From Falsibacillus pallidus (GTDB taxonomy: Bacteria; Bacillota; Bacilli; Bacillales; DSM-25281): 64,000 nucleotides of DNA. The notes beneath the pieces are model-generated. The model worked only from the letters and a program-made list of their open reading frames with translations. It was not told where the DNA came from and searched no databases. Both the position numbers and the translations under genes were made by a program. Shown here in pieces: positions 26,493 to 34,858 of this stretch. The DNA lies in assembly GCF_003350505.1 (NCBI RefSeq), contig NZ_QQAY01000005.1, positions 117,043 through 181,042 on the forward strand, written 5' to 3'. Each line of letters begins with the position of its first letter. The stretch's first letter is position 1.

Positions 26493-26620
26493 TGTCCAAA
26501 CCTCTTCCACTATGTTCCTTACCTATATGTATGTGCCTATGCGGGTGAAGGTTCAGAAAAATAAAGTTGCGGGCTTATCTAGGGAAAAAGGAGGAAAATT
26601 TTCGCTTAGAAAAAATTTAT

Positions 26621-26646
26621 GTTTATGATTTGATTTTTCGGGGGAT
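26621..26646 (+). promoter_or_regulatory. sigma-B-type promoter for the small membrane protein gene
   Basis: GTTTAT (26621-26626), a 14-bp spacer and GGGGAT (26641-26646) fit the general-stress consensus GTTTAA-N12-15-GGGTAT. The start codon is about 40 bp downstream. The related Listeria lmo0937 and Bacillus ydaS-type proteins are, as I recall, general-stress genes. Confidence 0.6.
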
Positions 26647-26687
26647 ATTAACGTAAACAGCAACACATCAAAAAGGAGGCAAACACA

Positions 26688-26834
26688 ATGCTTTGGAGTA
26701 TTATTATCATTCTTATCATCCTTTGGCTATTAGGATTTACGCTTCACGTTGGCGGAGGATTGATCCATTTACTATTGGTCATCGCACTAATTGTTTTCAT
26801 CTTCAACTTAGTGACTGGAAGACGACGACCCTAG
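26688..26834 (+). CDS. Lmo0937/YdaS-like small membrane protein
   Basis: A 48-residue protein beginning MLWSIIIILIILWLLG, with two hydrophobic helices separated by FTLHVGGGLIH and ending in a basic RRRP tail. This matches the short Lmo0937-type family (about 45-55 aa) linked to general stress in Firmicutes; its molecular role is unknown. The ribosome site AAAAGGAGG is strong and the sigma-B-like promoter is well placed. A hairpin terminator follows. Confidence 0.8.
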   Translation: MLWSIIIILIILWLLGFTLHVGGGLIHLLLVIALIVFIFNLVTGRRRP

Positions 26835-26851
26835 ATAATTTTTAAAAGACG

Positions 26852-26896
26852 AAACATCCCTGCACACCCATTCTTTGGGACATGCACGGGATGTTT
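26852..26896 (+). terminator. terminator after the small membrane protein gene
   Basis: AAACATCCC pairs with GGGATGTTT, with an extra inner stem, followed by a T-run. Confidence 0.82.
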
Positions 26897-26918
26897 TTTT
26901 CTGCATGTTTGCGGGTAA
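26893..26918 (+). promoter_or_regulatory. possible sigma-B promoter of yhfW
   Basis: GTTTTT, a 14-bp spacer and GGGTAA (26913-26918), about 45 bp upstream of the yhfW ATG. It overlaps the T-tail of the preceding terminator. Weaker than the one at 26621. Confidence 0.4.
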
Positions 26919-26963
26919 AATGGCAACCTTAAAAGCAACAATACATTTTTAGGAGGAACGAAA

Positions 26964-28496
26964 ATGTCTGATTCATTAAGGGAAAATACCCCTCCAGAAC
27001 CGATTTGGCGCAAAGATGTCCTTCTGCCCTCTTTCCCCGCTCTTGCGGAAAATCTTTCATGTGATGTTGTCGTAGCTGGGGGAGGAATCACCGGGATTAC
27101 CACTGCCTGCCTTCTGGCAAAAGAAGGATTGTCTGTCATCCTGGTTGAAGCCGATCAGCTCCTGAACGGTACAACCGGACATACAACAGCCAAAGTAACC
27201 ATTCAGCATGATCTGATTTATGATGAACTTATTCAGCACTTTGGACTTGAAAAAACGAAACAATATTATGCTGCCAATCAGTCTGCCCTTGATTTCATTA
27301 AAAATACGATTGCCGCTGCCAACCTGGATTGCGGATATGTTGAGCAGGACGCCTACTTATATGCCACAACGAAAAGTTCTGCTGATAAATTAAAAAAGGA
27401 ATACGAAGCCTATCAGAAAATCGGTATTCCGGGTGAAATTTTAGATAATATCCCTTTGGAATTGAATGTGGAAGCAGCCCTCAAAGTTCCGAAACAAGTT
27501 CAATTTCATCCAATTAAATACCTGCAGCATTTAGTTGATTCGTTCCTTGAAGCAGGCGGCAAAATCTTTGAACAGACAACAGCAAAGGAAATACAAAAGG
27601 ATACGAAAATAAAAGTCGTGATGAGAAGCGGACATTCCATCGAATGCTCACATCTCGCTGCCTGCACTCACTTTCCATTCATTGATGAGAAAGGATTCTA
27701 TTTCACCAGGATGCACGCTGACCGTTCCTACGTCATTACAGCCGCTTGCAAAAAAGAGTTCCCGGGCGGCATGTACTTGAGTGTGGATGAACCGAAGAGA
27801 TCAATCCGTTCAGTCGAGTGCGACGGCCAACACCTCCTGATGATCGGGGGAGAAAGCCATAAAGCCGGCCAAAGCAAGGAAAATGAAGAAAAGCATTATC
27901 AGGCATTAGCTGAATTTGCAGAAGACGTCTTTGACGCTGCTGGCATCCACTCTAAATGGTCTGCTCAGGATCTAATCACGTTAGATAAAGTCCCCTATAT
28001 CGGCCCAATCACTTCAAGCAAACCTTCCATTCTCATCGCCACGGGCTATCGAAAATGGGGAATGACAAACGGGACATACGCGGCCCACTTGCTGAAGGAT
28101 TATGTATTAGGGAAAAGCAATCCTTATTCAGAAGTGTTCAATCCGTCAAGGTTCAAAGCTGATCCAAGTGTTAAACATTTCATCAAAGAGAATGCGAATG
28201 TGGCAGCCGAATTGATCAAAGGGAAGCTCTCGTTCCCAGGAAACTCCCTTGATGATCTTCAAAAGGATGAAGGCGCCATCGTGATGTATAATGACGATCG
28301 TACAGGTGCCTACCGCGATTTGGAAGGAAATCTGCACCTTGTGGATGTGACCTGCACTCACCTGGGCTGTGAATGTGAATGGAACAGCGGCGACAAGACA
28401 TGGGACTGCCCATGCCACGGCTCCAGATTTACCTATGACGGCGACGTTGTGGAAGGCCCTGCAAAGAAACCTTTAAAAATTATAGAACCCTATTAA
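26964..28496 (+). CDS. yhfW: FAD-dependent oxidoreductase with C-terminal Rieske domain (YhfW-like)
   Basis: A 510-residue two-domain redox protein. A DAO-type FAD domain begins at about 30 (CDVVVAGGGITGITTACLLA), with ILVEADQLLNGTTGHTTAKV and a late IATGYRKWGMTNGTYAAHLL. A C-terminal Rieske domain (about 415-510) carries the [2Fe-2S] ligands CTHLGC and CPCHGSRF. Length and order equal B. subtilis YhfW (509 aa), whose substrate is not known. Start ATG at 26964 with GGAGGA. A single gene flanked by terminators. Confidence 0.93.
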   Translation: MSDSLRENTPPEPIWRKDVLLPSFPALAENLSCDVVVAGGGITGITTACLLAKEGLSVILVEADQLLNGTTGHTTAKVTIQHDLIYDELIQHFGLEKTKQYYAANQSALDFIKNTIAAANLDCGYVEQDAYLYATTKSSADKLKKEYEAYQKIGIPGEILDNIPLELNVEAALKVPKQVQFHPIKYLQHLVDSFLEAGGKIFEQTTAKEIQKDTKIKVVMRSGHSIECSHLAACTHFPFIDEKGFYFTRMHADRSYVITAACKKEFPGGMYLSVDEPKRSIRSVECDGQHLLMIGGESHKAGQSKENEEKHYQALAEFAEDVFDAAGIHSKWSAQDLITLDKVPYIGPITSSKPSILIATGYRKWGMTNGTYAAHLLKDYVLGKSNPYSEVFNPSRFKADPSVKHFIKENANVAAELIKGKLSFPGNSLDDLQKDEGAIVMYNDDRTGAYRDLEGNLHLVDVTCTHLGCECEWNSGDKTWDCPCHGSRFTYDGDVVEGPAKKPLKIIEPY

Positions 28497-28498
28497 TG

Positions 28499-28537
28499 AA
28501 AAAGGAGCGTTTCCGGCTAAGCGGAACGCTCCTTTTT
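28499..28537. terminator. bidirectional terminator between yhfW and the kinase gene
   Basis: AAAAAGGAGCGTTTCCG and CGGAACGCTCCTTTTT form a long stem with A/T tails on both sides. Confidence 0.88.
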
Positions 28538-28543
28538 CGATCT

Positions 28544-29833
28544 CTAATCAATAACAGGCAATGTGACGGTCACTTTTGTCCCGCTTTCTTTCTCGCTCTC
28601 AATATCGATGGTTCCACCATGCTTCTCAATCAGTTTGAATGAAACCGTCAATCCGAGGCCTGTTCCTTTTTCCTTTGTAGAATAAAAGGGCTCCCCAAGC
28701 CTTGAAAGTCTCTCTTCATCAATCCCGACACCATTGTCCTCCACTTCAATTCGAACCCTTCCGTCCTCTCTGGACAGAGTTAATACCACGATTCCATCTG
28801 AAGAAATGGCCTCTAAACTATTTTTCACAATATTGATGAATACCTGTTTCAACTGATTAGGATCAGCCTTGATAAAGACTGGGTTATCCAGTTTATTATT
28901 GAATTTCAGCTTTGCACTGTGGAAATGAGCCTCCGCTTTCATCAAGAGCACCACCTGATTCAGGATTTCTGCGATATCCGTCCTGACGAAATCCACATCC
29001 TGCTTTTTCCCCAATATGAGCATTTCGCTGGAAATCAAATTGATTCTTTCAATTTCAGACATCATGATCTCCATATATTTCTCATCATAGGTTTTCGTTT
29101 GATCCATCAGTTGGACAAATCCTTTAAGGGAGGTCAGTGGATTCCTGATTTCATGGGCAACCGAAGCAGCCAGCTGCCCGATGATGGACATTTTCTCAGA
29201 AGAAATCAACAACTCTTCATTCTTTCTGCTCTCAGTGATATCTTTCAGAATGCTGAAGACCCCTGTAATCTCTTCATTGATGTAGATGGGGATGAACGAA
29301 CATCGGGTGATTCTCTCTACCCTTTTGGCATTAAAAAGAGTGATCTCATAGATTTGAGGCTCCCCTTGAAGGGCTGCAAAAAAATACTTTTGAATACGCT
29401 CCTTCTCGTTCTCTGGAACAAGAGAAGACAAATCCATGTGCTTCAGATCATCTTCCTTAAAACCCAGAATCGCTTCGCCCTCGGGATTGACCGAAACAAC
29501 TTTTCCATCTCTCGTTATTTCAAAAACACCATCTGTATTGTATTGGAATAATGATTGATAATGCTGCGTCTTTTCTTGAAGCTTCACATCTTTCATGACA
29601 AGCTCCCGTTGGGAAAGGAGCAGCCGATAGGTCCGCTGATGGACCAAAATATAGATGATGATCCCAGTGACCAGGATAAAGAGCCAGCCCTTATATCGTT
29701 GAAAAAAGAAATAGAGCTGCAGCTTCTGCTGGGAAAGCGCCATGGATACATTGTCGGACAAGACAATCCAAATCGCGCCTGAAATGATGTAAAATACAGC
29801 TATCCTGAAGGCTATCCTTTTTGCTTCTGTCAT
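28544..29833 (-). CDS. PAS-containing sensor histidine kinase (sporulation-kinase type)
   Basis: A 429-residue membrane kinase with two helices (about 8-30 and 50-70), a PAS domain (about 95-210, YQSLFQYNTDGVFEITRDGK), a HisKA box AASVAHEIRNPLTSLKGF with the phospho-acceptor His near 230, and a HATPase_c domain with N-box NIVKNSLEA, VEDNGVGI and GTGLGL. No response regulator is adjacent, as with KinA-E phosphorelay kinases. The ATG at 29833 follows GTGAGGA; an in-frame ATG 54 nt upstream is an alternative. It lies 100 bp behind topB. Confidence 0.88.
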   Translation of the reverse strand: MTEAKRIAFRIAVFYIISGAIWIVLSDNVSMALSQQKLQLYFFFQRYKGWLFILVTGIIIYILVHQRTYRLLLSQRELVMKDVKLQEKTQHYQSLFQYNTDGVFEITRDGKVVSVNPEGEAILGFKEDDLKHMDLSSLVPENEKERIQKYFFAALQGEPQIYEITLFNAKRVERITRCSFIPIYINEEITGVFSILKDITESRKNEELLISSEKMSIIGQLAASVAHEIRNPLTSLKGFVQLMDQTKTYDEKYMEIMMSEIERINLISSEMLILGKKQDVDFVRTDIAEILNQVVLLMKAEAHFHSAKLKFNNKLDNPVFIKADPNQLKQVFINIVKNSLEAISSDGIVVLTLSREDGRVRIEVEDNGVGIDEERLSRLGEPFYSTKEKGTGLGLTVSFKLIEKHGGTIDIESEKESGTKVTVTLPVID

Positions 29834-29933
29834 AGAGTCCTCACCATCTGCCGCTTTGATATTACGATTAGGTTGCCTCTTTTCCATCCATTTCAGTCTT
29901 TTTTCCCCTGTATTTATCTTTCTCAGCATACCC

Positions 29934-32123
29934 TTATTTCAGTTTCAACTTTGCAAGGGCATCCGCCAAAGCTGTATTGATCGGTTCATCATCTTGCTTA
30001 TTCTGCTTTTTCATATATTGGGCTACATCTCTTTTTGAAACATTCTTTCCACTCTGCTTGCTTTTTCGTTTATTGAATGCCGACAGCTTTTCGCGATGGC
30101 CGCATGAGCAGACAAACAACTGGCCTTCGCCTTCTCCCCTCAGCTGCATCTTTTTATGGCAGTTGGGACATCTTACATTTGTTGTTTTATAGACATTCTT
30201 GCGGTGGCCGCATTCCCTGTCCTGGCAAACAAGCATCTTTCCTTTTTTCCCATTTACTTCGAGCATGAGTTTCCCGCAGTCAGGACATTTGCTTCCAGTT
30301 ACATTATCGTGTTTGAATTTTTGGCTGCTTCCTTTGATTTCATTCACAATTTCTTTCGCATATGTCTTCATCTCATTGATAAACACTTTCTTGGATAGCT
30401 TCCCTTGTGAAATCGCGCTTAGCTTCTGTTCCCATTCTGCAGTGAGAGATGGAGACTTCAAATCTTCGGGCACTAAATCCAACAGCTGGCTTCCCTTTGA
30501 AGTGATAAAAATGTCTTTTCCCTTTTTTTCAATCAGGAAAGTATTAAAGAGCTTTTCAATGATGTCTGCCCTTGTGGCTACCGTACCTAGTCCGCCTGTT
30601 TCCTCCAGGGTTTTCTTGAGGTCTTTGCTTCCCTCACCCATGAATTTAGCCGGATTTTCCATTGCCCCAAGCAATGTTCCTTCATTGAATCGTTCCGGCG
30701 GCTTCGTTTCTCCTGAAGTCATCCGGACATTGACGATGGCTAAGTCCTCGCCCTTTTGCAAATCCGGGAGCATCTGGTCTGCCATTTCATCTGAAGCGTC
30801 TTCGTCATGATGGGTATAAAGCTCTCTCCAGCCGTGTTTGACCACTTTTTTCCCTTTAGCCGCAAACGACTCTGAACCAATCTGGACATTCAATGTCACT
30901 TGCTCATATTCATATGGCGGTAAAAGGACAGCCAGGAACCGCTTTACAACCAAATCATAGATTTTCTCTTCTTTTGCACTCAATTTATTCGGCAATGCTG
31001 CCTGCTCCGTCGGGATGATGGCATGGTGGTCAGTCACCTTGCTGTCATCCACAAACGACTTATTTGCTTTGATCGGTGCATTCAATATCTTCATGGTGAA
31101 CTTTGCATACGGCTTTGAGCTGCAAGCTTTGACTCTCTCTTTTAATGTATCGGTCATATCCGTTGATAGATAGTTGGAATCTGTCCTTGGATACGTCAGG
31201 ACTTTATGCTGTTCATAAAGCTTCTGCATGATCCCCAATGTTTCTTTGGCCGAGAATCCGAAGAGGCGGTGAGCGTCCTTCTGAAGTTCGGTCAAGTCGT
31301 ACAGCTTCGGAGCAAATTTCTTTTTCATCGACTTATCGATGTTGGTGATCTTCCCTTTGTGGCCTTTTGTTTTCTTCAGCAGCTCTTCTGCTCTTTCTTT
31401 GTCAAACGTCCTGGCAGAACCGCTTTTGGCATCCTTCCATGTGAGGTTCACATGATTGCCAGCTTCTGCAGTCAGTCCATAAAAAGGTACAGGCTTGAAG
31501 TTTTTGATGTCTTCTTCCCTTTTCGCGATGATATTCAATGTAGGCGTCTGGACGCGTCCGCATGAAAGCTGGGCATTGTGCTTCGTCGTCAACGCCCGTG
31601 TCGCATTGATGCCGACAAACCAATCCGCTTCAGACCGCGCCACAGCCGAATGGTAGAGATTTTCATAATCCTTGCCGGGACGGAGCTTTGCAAATCCTTC
31701 TTTAATCGCTTTATCGGTAACGGAAGAAATCCACAGCCTTTTAACCGGCTTGTTGACCCGTGCTTTCTCCAAAATCCATCTTGCCACTAATTCCCCTTCG
31801 CGCCCTGCATCGGTTGCGATGACGATTTCTTTGACATCCCCGCGATTCATCAATGATTTGACTGCATTGAATTGCTTTCCGGTTTGTTTGATGACAACGA
31901 GCTTCAATTCAGGCGGGATGATCGGCAGGTCCTCCAGCTTCCATGTCTTATATTCATTTCCATAGCTTTCCGGATCCGCAAGCGTCACTAAGTGGCCCAA
32001 TGCCCACGTGACGATATATTGGCCGCCCTCTAAATACCCGTTAGCTGATTTTGTACAATTCAACACCCTGGCAATATCTCTGCCGACAGATGGTTTTTCT
32101 GCTAATACCAATGTTTTACTCAT
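29934..32123 (-). CDS. topB: DNA topoisomerase III
   Basis: A 729-residue type IA topoisomerase that relaxes and decatenates DNA. The N-terminal TOPRIM domain begins MSKTLVLAEKPSVGRDIARVL and includes the acidic ATDAGREGELVAR. The catalytic Tyr lies in VLTYPRTDSNYLS near 310. The tail holds two zinc-ribbon-like modules (CPDCGKLM...CQDRECG and CPNCHKKM...CSCG). The ATG at 32123 follows AAAGGATG. Length equals B. subtilis TopB (about 727 aa). Probably monocistronic, or read into the kinase gene. Confidence 0.97.
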   Translation of the reverse strand: MSKTLVLAEKPSVGRDIARVLNCTKSANGYLEGGQYIVTWALGHLVTLADPESYGNEYKTWKLEDLPIIPPELKLVVIKQTGKQFNAVKSLMNRGDVKEIVIATDAGREGELVARWILEKARVNKPVKRLWISSVTDKAIKEGFAKLRPGKDYENLYHSAVARSEADWFVGINATRALTTKHNAQLSCGRVQTPTLNIIAKREEDIKNFKPVPFYGLTAEAGNHVNLTWKDAKSGSARTFDKERAEELLKKTKGHKGKITNIDKSMKKKFAPKLYDLTELQKDAHRLFGFSAKETLGIMQKLYEQHKVLTYPRTDSNYLSTDMTDTLKERVKACSSKPYAKFTMKILNAPIKANKSFVDDSKVTDHHAIIPTEQAALPNKLSAKEEKIYDLVVKRFLAVLLPPYEYEQVTLNVQIGSESFAAKGKKVVKHGWRELYTHHDEDASDEMADQMLPDLQKGEDLAIVNVRMTSGETKPPERFNEGTLLGAMENPAKFMGEGSKDLKKTLEETGGLGTVATRADIIEKLFNTFLIEKKGKDIFITSKGSQLLDLVPEDLKSPSLTAEWEQKLSAISQGKLSKKVFINEMKTYAKEIVNEIKGSSQKFKHDNVTGSKCPDCGKLMLEVNGKKGKMLVCQDRECGHRKNVYKTTNVRCPNCHKKMQLRGEGEGQLFVCSCGHREKLSAFNKRKSKQSGKNVSKRDVAQYMKKQNKQDDEPINTALADALAKLKLK

Positions 32124-32316
32124 GTTAACATCCTTTCCTGATGCGCATTTCTATTGAAAGACTATTGCCTTATATACGGTAGACACTTCTTCTAGTTTAG
32201 CAGAACGACTGCTTTGGGTGAAACCGGTTTGCAGGGGAAATAGTTGATATTTGAAATTTCAGATTCCATTATGGTAGTGTGAATCATGATTCAATTTCAT
32301 TAAAGGAGGGCTAACC

Positions 32317-33345
32317 ATGCCAGCTCGTATGAATAGACAAATCCATTTGGTGAAGCGGCCAGAAACCATTCCAACTGAAGAACATTTCAAATTTGTAGAG
32401 GTTCCAGTCCCATCACTCGGGGAAAATGAAGTATTGATCCACAATCTGTATCTGTCCGTGGACCCGTATATGCGCGGCCGGATGAGCGACCAGAAATCTT
32501 ACGTTGCCCCATTCAATCTGAATGAGAAGCTTGTGGGAGGCGTCGTAGGGGAAGTCGTTGAATCTTCTTCTTCCCGATTTTCCAAAGGAGATATCGTAAC
32601 CGGGATGCTCGGCTGGGAAGAATATTCGAAAGCCACTGAAAAAGAAATACGGAAAATAGATCCTAACATGGCTCCAGTCACAACGGCTTTGGGGATACTG
32701 GGGTTGACGGGATTGACAGCCTACTTCGGCATCGAGGACATCTGCCGTCCGAAAGAAGGCGAAACCGTTGTCGTCTCTGGGGCTGCAGGAGCAGTCGGTT
32801 CCACTGCCGGCCAAATCGCAAAAATCTTCGGAGCAAGAGTCGTCGGGATTGCAGGGTCTGATGATAAAGTCAACTATATCCAAAAAGAACTCGGTTTTGA
32901 TGCAGCGATCAATTACAAAACAACCGATGATATCCAGGCTGCATTGGAAGAAGCCTGCCCAAATGGAGTGGACGCCTACTTCGACAATGTCGGAGGAGAA
33001 ATTTCCGATGCAGTGCTGAATCTATTGAACAAACATGCAAGAATCGCCCAATGCGGCGCCATCTCTTCCTATAATAAACCCGATGACCAGGGACCGCGGA
33101 TTCAGACTAAGCTGATTAAGTCCAGTGCCCTGATTAAAGGATTCGTTGTTAGCGACTACTCGGACCGCTTTAAAGAAGGTGCTTCAAACTTAGGGAAATG
33201 GCTTTCTGAAGGAAAATTAACCTATGAAGAAACAATCGTTGAGGGATTTGAAAACATCCCGGAAGCTTTCCTGGGATTGTTCAAAGGAACCAACCGAGGC
33301 AAGCAGCTCGTCAAAATCGGAGAACCTGAGTATGGGGAAATTTAA
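32317..33345 (+). CDS. yfmJ: NADP-dependent medium-chain oxidoreductase (YfmJ-like)
   Basis: A 342-residue zinc-free MDR enzyme of the leukotriene-B4/alkenal reductase group, reducing alpha,beta-unsaturated carbonyls with NADPH. Motifs are YLSVDPYMRGRM near 45, the nucleotide-binding GAAGAVGSTAGQIAKI near 155 and YFDNVGGEISDAVL near 220. AAAGGAGGG precedes the ATG at 32317. It converges on a yfmL-like helicase gene; both neighbours belong to the yfm region in B. subtilis. Confidence 0.92.
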   Translation: MPARMNRQIHLVKRPETIPTEEHFKFVEVPVPSLGENEVLIHNLYLSVDPYMRGRMSDQKSYVAPFNLNEKLVGGVVGEVVESSSSRFSKGDIVTGMLGWEEYSKATEKEIRKIDPNMAPVTTALGILGLTGLTAYFGIEDICRPKEGETVVVSGAAGAVGSTAGQIAKIFGARVVGIAGSDDKVNYIQKELGFDAAINYKTTDDIQAALEEACPNGVDAYFDNVGGEISDAVLNLLNKHARIAQCGAISSYNKPDDQGPRIQTKLIKSSALIKGFVVSDYSDRFKEGASNLGKWLSEGKLTYEETIVEGFENIPEAFLGLFKGTNRGKQLVKIGEPEYGEI

Positions 33346-33356
33346 TCTCAAACACC

Positions 33357-33393
33357 AAAAGGCATCATCCCAATTCAAGGATGATGCCTTTTT
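33357..33393. terminator. bidirectional terminator between yfmJ and yfmL
   Basis: AAAAGGCATCATCC and GGATGATGCCTTTTT form a perfect stem with an 8-nt loop. Confidence 0.9.
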
Positions 33394-33402
33394 CTGGTTC
33401 TA

Positions 33403-34542
33403 TTAGGATCTGGCGTCCACGACCCCGCCTTTATAAAACTCTTTCTTCTCTACTTCGATCCCCAGTTCCTTCGCGAATTGCTTCAGTTCTCTTTCTTCGC
33501 GGTCCGTTACGATGGAAATGACCGTGCCATCTGCTCCGAAACGGCCTGTCCTTCCTGAGCGATGGACATACTGCGTCAATTCTTTTGGAAAATCAAAATG
33601 AACGACATGGGTAACGCCTTTAATATCGAGGCCGCGCGCTGCCACATCAGTCGCAAGAAGCATATTGATCTTTCCATTTCGGAAGTCTTTTAAGTATGTC
33701 TTCCTGTCATCTTTTTTCAGTTCACTGTGAAGCATGCCCACTGGAAGTTCTTTAAATTTCAGTTTGCTGTTCAAGACGGAGATTTCTCCGATATCCTTCA
33801 CGAAAGCGAGTGCCTTCACATCTTCCAGGCGTGCAATTTTTTCAAGGATCTTCTGTTTATCCCTTGGTTCACACACGAAGTAGATATGGTCGACATCAGA
33901 TTCGATCGTTTCATCTTTCTCCACTTTAATCAATTCCGGCGATTCCATAAGTTCTTTTCCAATCTGCTCAGAACGCTCTGTCAAAGTCGCAGAGAAAAGA
34001 AGAACCTGGCGCTGATCCTTTAAGGTAGATTTAAGGATGGTCTGGATCGTTTCAAGATGCTCCGGTACAAGCAGCTGATCCCCTTCGTCCAGAACGAGGG
34101 TTTTCATTTCATGCATTTTTAATTTCTTTTGCTTGATCAGTTCAAGTACTCTTCCCGGGGTACCTACAATGATCTGTGGATGTTTTTTCAATTTTTCCTG
34201 CTGGCGCTTTACATTAGCCCCGCCAATGATGGAAGCTGCCTTCAGACCGCTGCCTTCCGTCCACTTTTGCACCTCTTGAAAAATCTGCATCACAAGCTCT
34301 TGCGAGGAAGCCAGTATCAATGCTTGTGGAGCTTGTTTATCGGCATCCACTTTTGAAATCACTGGCAGCAAATATGCGAGGGTCTTCCCTGTTCCAGTCG
34401 GGGACTGGGCGATTAGATCCTTTCCGCTGAGGATTTCAGGTATTGCTTTCATCTGTATGGATGTCGGGAGGGAGAATCCTTCTTTTTCCCACACCGCTAG
34501 TATTGATGGTTTTAAGTTCTCTAATAATACTGCGTTCGTCAT
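33403..34542 (-). CDS. yfmL: DEAD-box RNA helicase (YfmL-like)
   Basis: A 379-residue two-RecA-domain RNA helicase without a C-terminal extension, close to B. subtilis YfmL (376 aa), which helps ribosome assembly in the cold. Visible motifs are the Q motif (FSLPTSIQMKAIP), motif I SPTGTGKT near 45, motif II VLDEGDQLL (DEGD rather than DEAD), SAT, and HRSGRTGRFG as motif VI. The ATG at 34542 follows AAAGGAG. A MITE lies 132 bp upstream of the start. Confidence 0.92.
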   Translation of the reverse strand: MTNAVLLENLKPSILAVWEKEGFSLPTSIQMKAIPEILSGKDLIAQSPTGTGKTLAYLLPVISKVDADKQAPQALILASSQELVMQIFQEVQKWTEGSGLKAASIIGGANVKRQQEKLKKHPQIIVGTPGRVLELIKQKKLKMHEMKTLVLDEGDQLLVPEHLETIQTILKSTLKDQRQVLLFSATLTERSEQIGKELMESPELIKVEKDETIESDVDHIYFVCEPRDKQKILEKIARLEDVKALAFVKDIGEISVLNSKLKFKELPVGMLHSELKKDDRKTYLKDFRNGKINMLLATDVAARGLDIKGVTHVVHFDFPKELTQYVHRSGRTGRFGADGTVISIVTDREERELKQFAKELGIEVEKKEFYKGGVVDARS

Positions 34543-34673
34543 GTTAATCTCCTTTATGATCAAAATATCCATTGAATTCAACAAATAGTTAAATCCATTA
34601 TAACGTGAATTTGCCCAAAAATGAAAAGCACAAAAAAAAGAAAGGATGCTACTCCCTTCTTTTCATTTATCAA

Positions 34674-34846
34674 GGCTCTTTTCTCAAGGTTTGTTGCTTT
34701 AGCCATTAAAACTGGGTAGCTTATTCAATCTATGCAGAAAATTTAGCTGGAAAAGAGCCTTGATACTCCATTTCAACGCGCAAAACAGCTATTTTTACGT
34801 TAAAATCGGCATTAAGATTTTAACAACAATGTTTACGAAAACAGCC
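34674..34846 (+). mobile_element. ISL3-like MITE, copy 2 (173 bp)
   Basis: Runs from GGCTCTTTTCTC to GAAAACAGCC, with imperfect terminal inverted repeats of about 27 bp. The flanks, TTTATCAA and TTTATTCAA, are an 8-bp target duplication changed by one indel. It ends 13 bp before the TAG stop of the GGDEF gene (34859-34861), so it sits right behind that gene in the direction of transcription. Confidence 0.82.
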
Positions 34847-34858
34847 TTTATTCAACCT

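Noticed and set aside
34129..34356. Plus-strand ORFs antisense to yfmL and other large genes
   Set aside because: These are shadows of well-supported genes on the other strand, without ribosome sites or family motifs.
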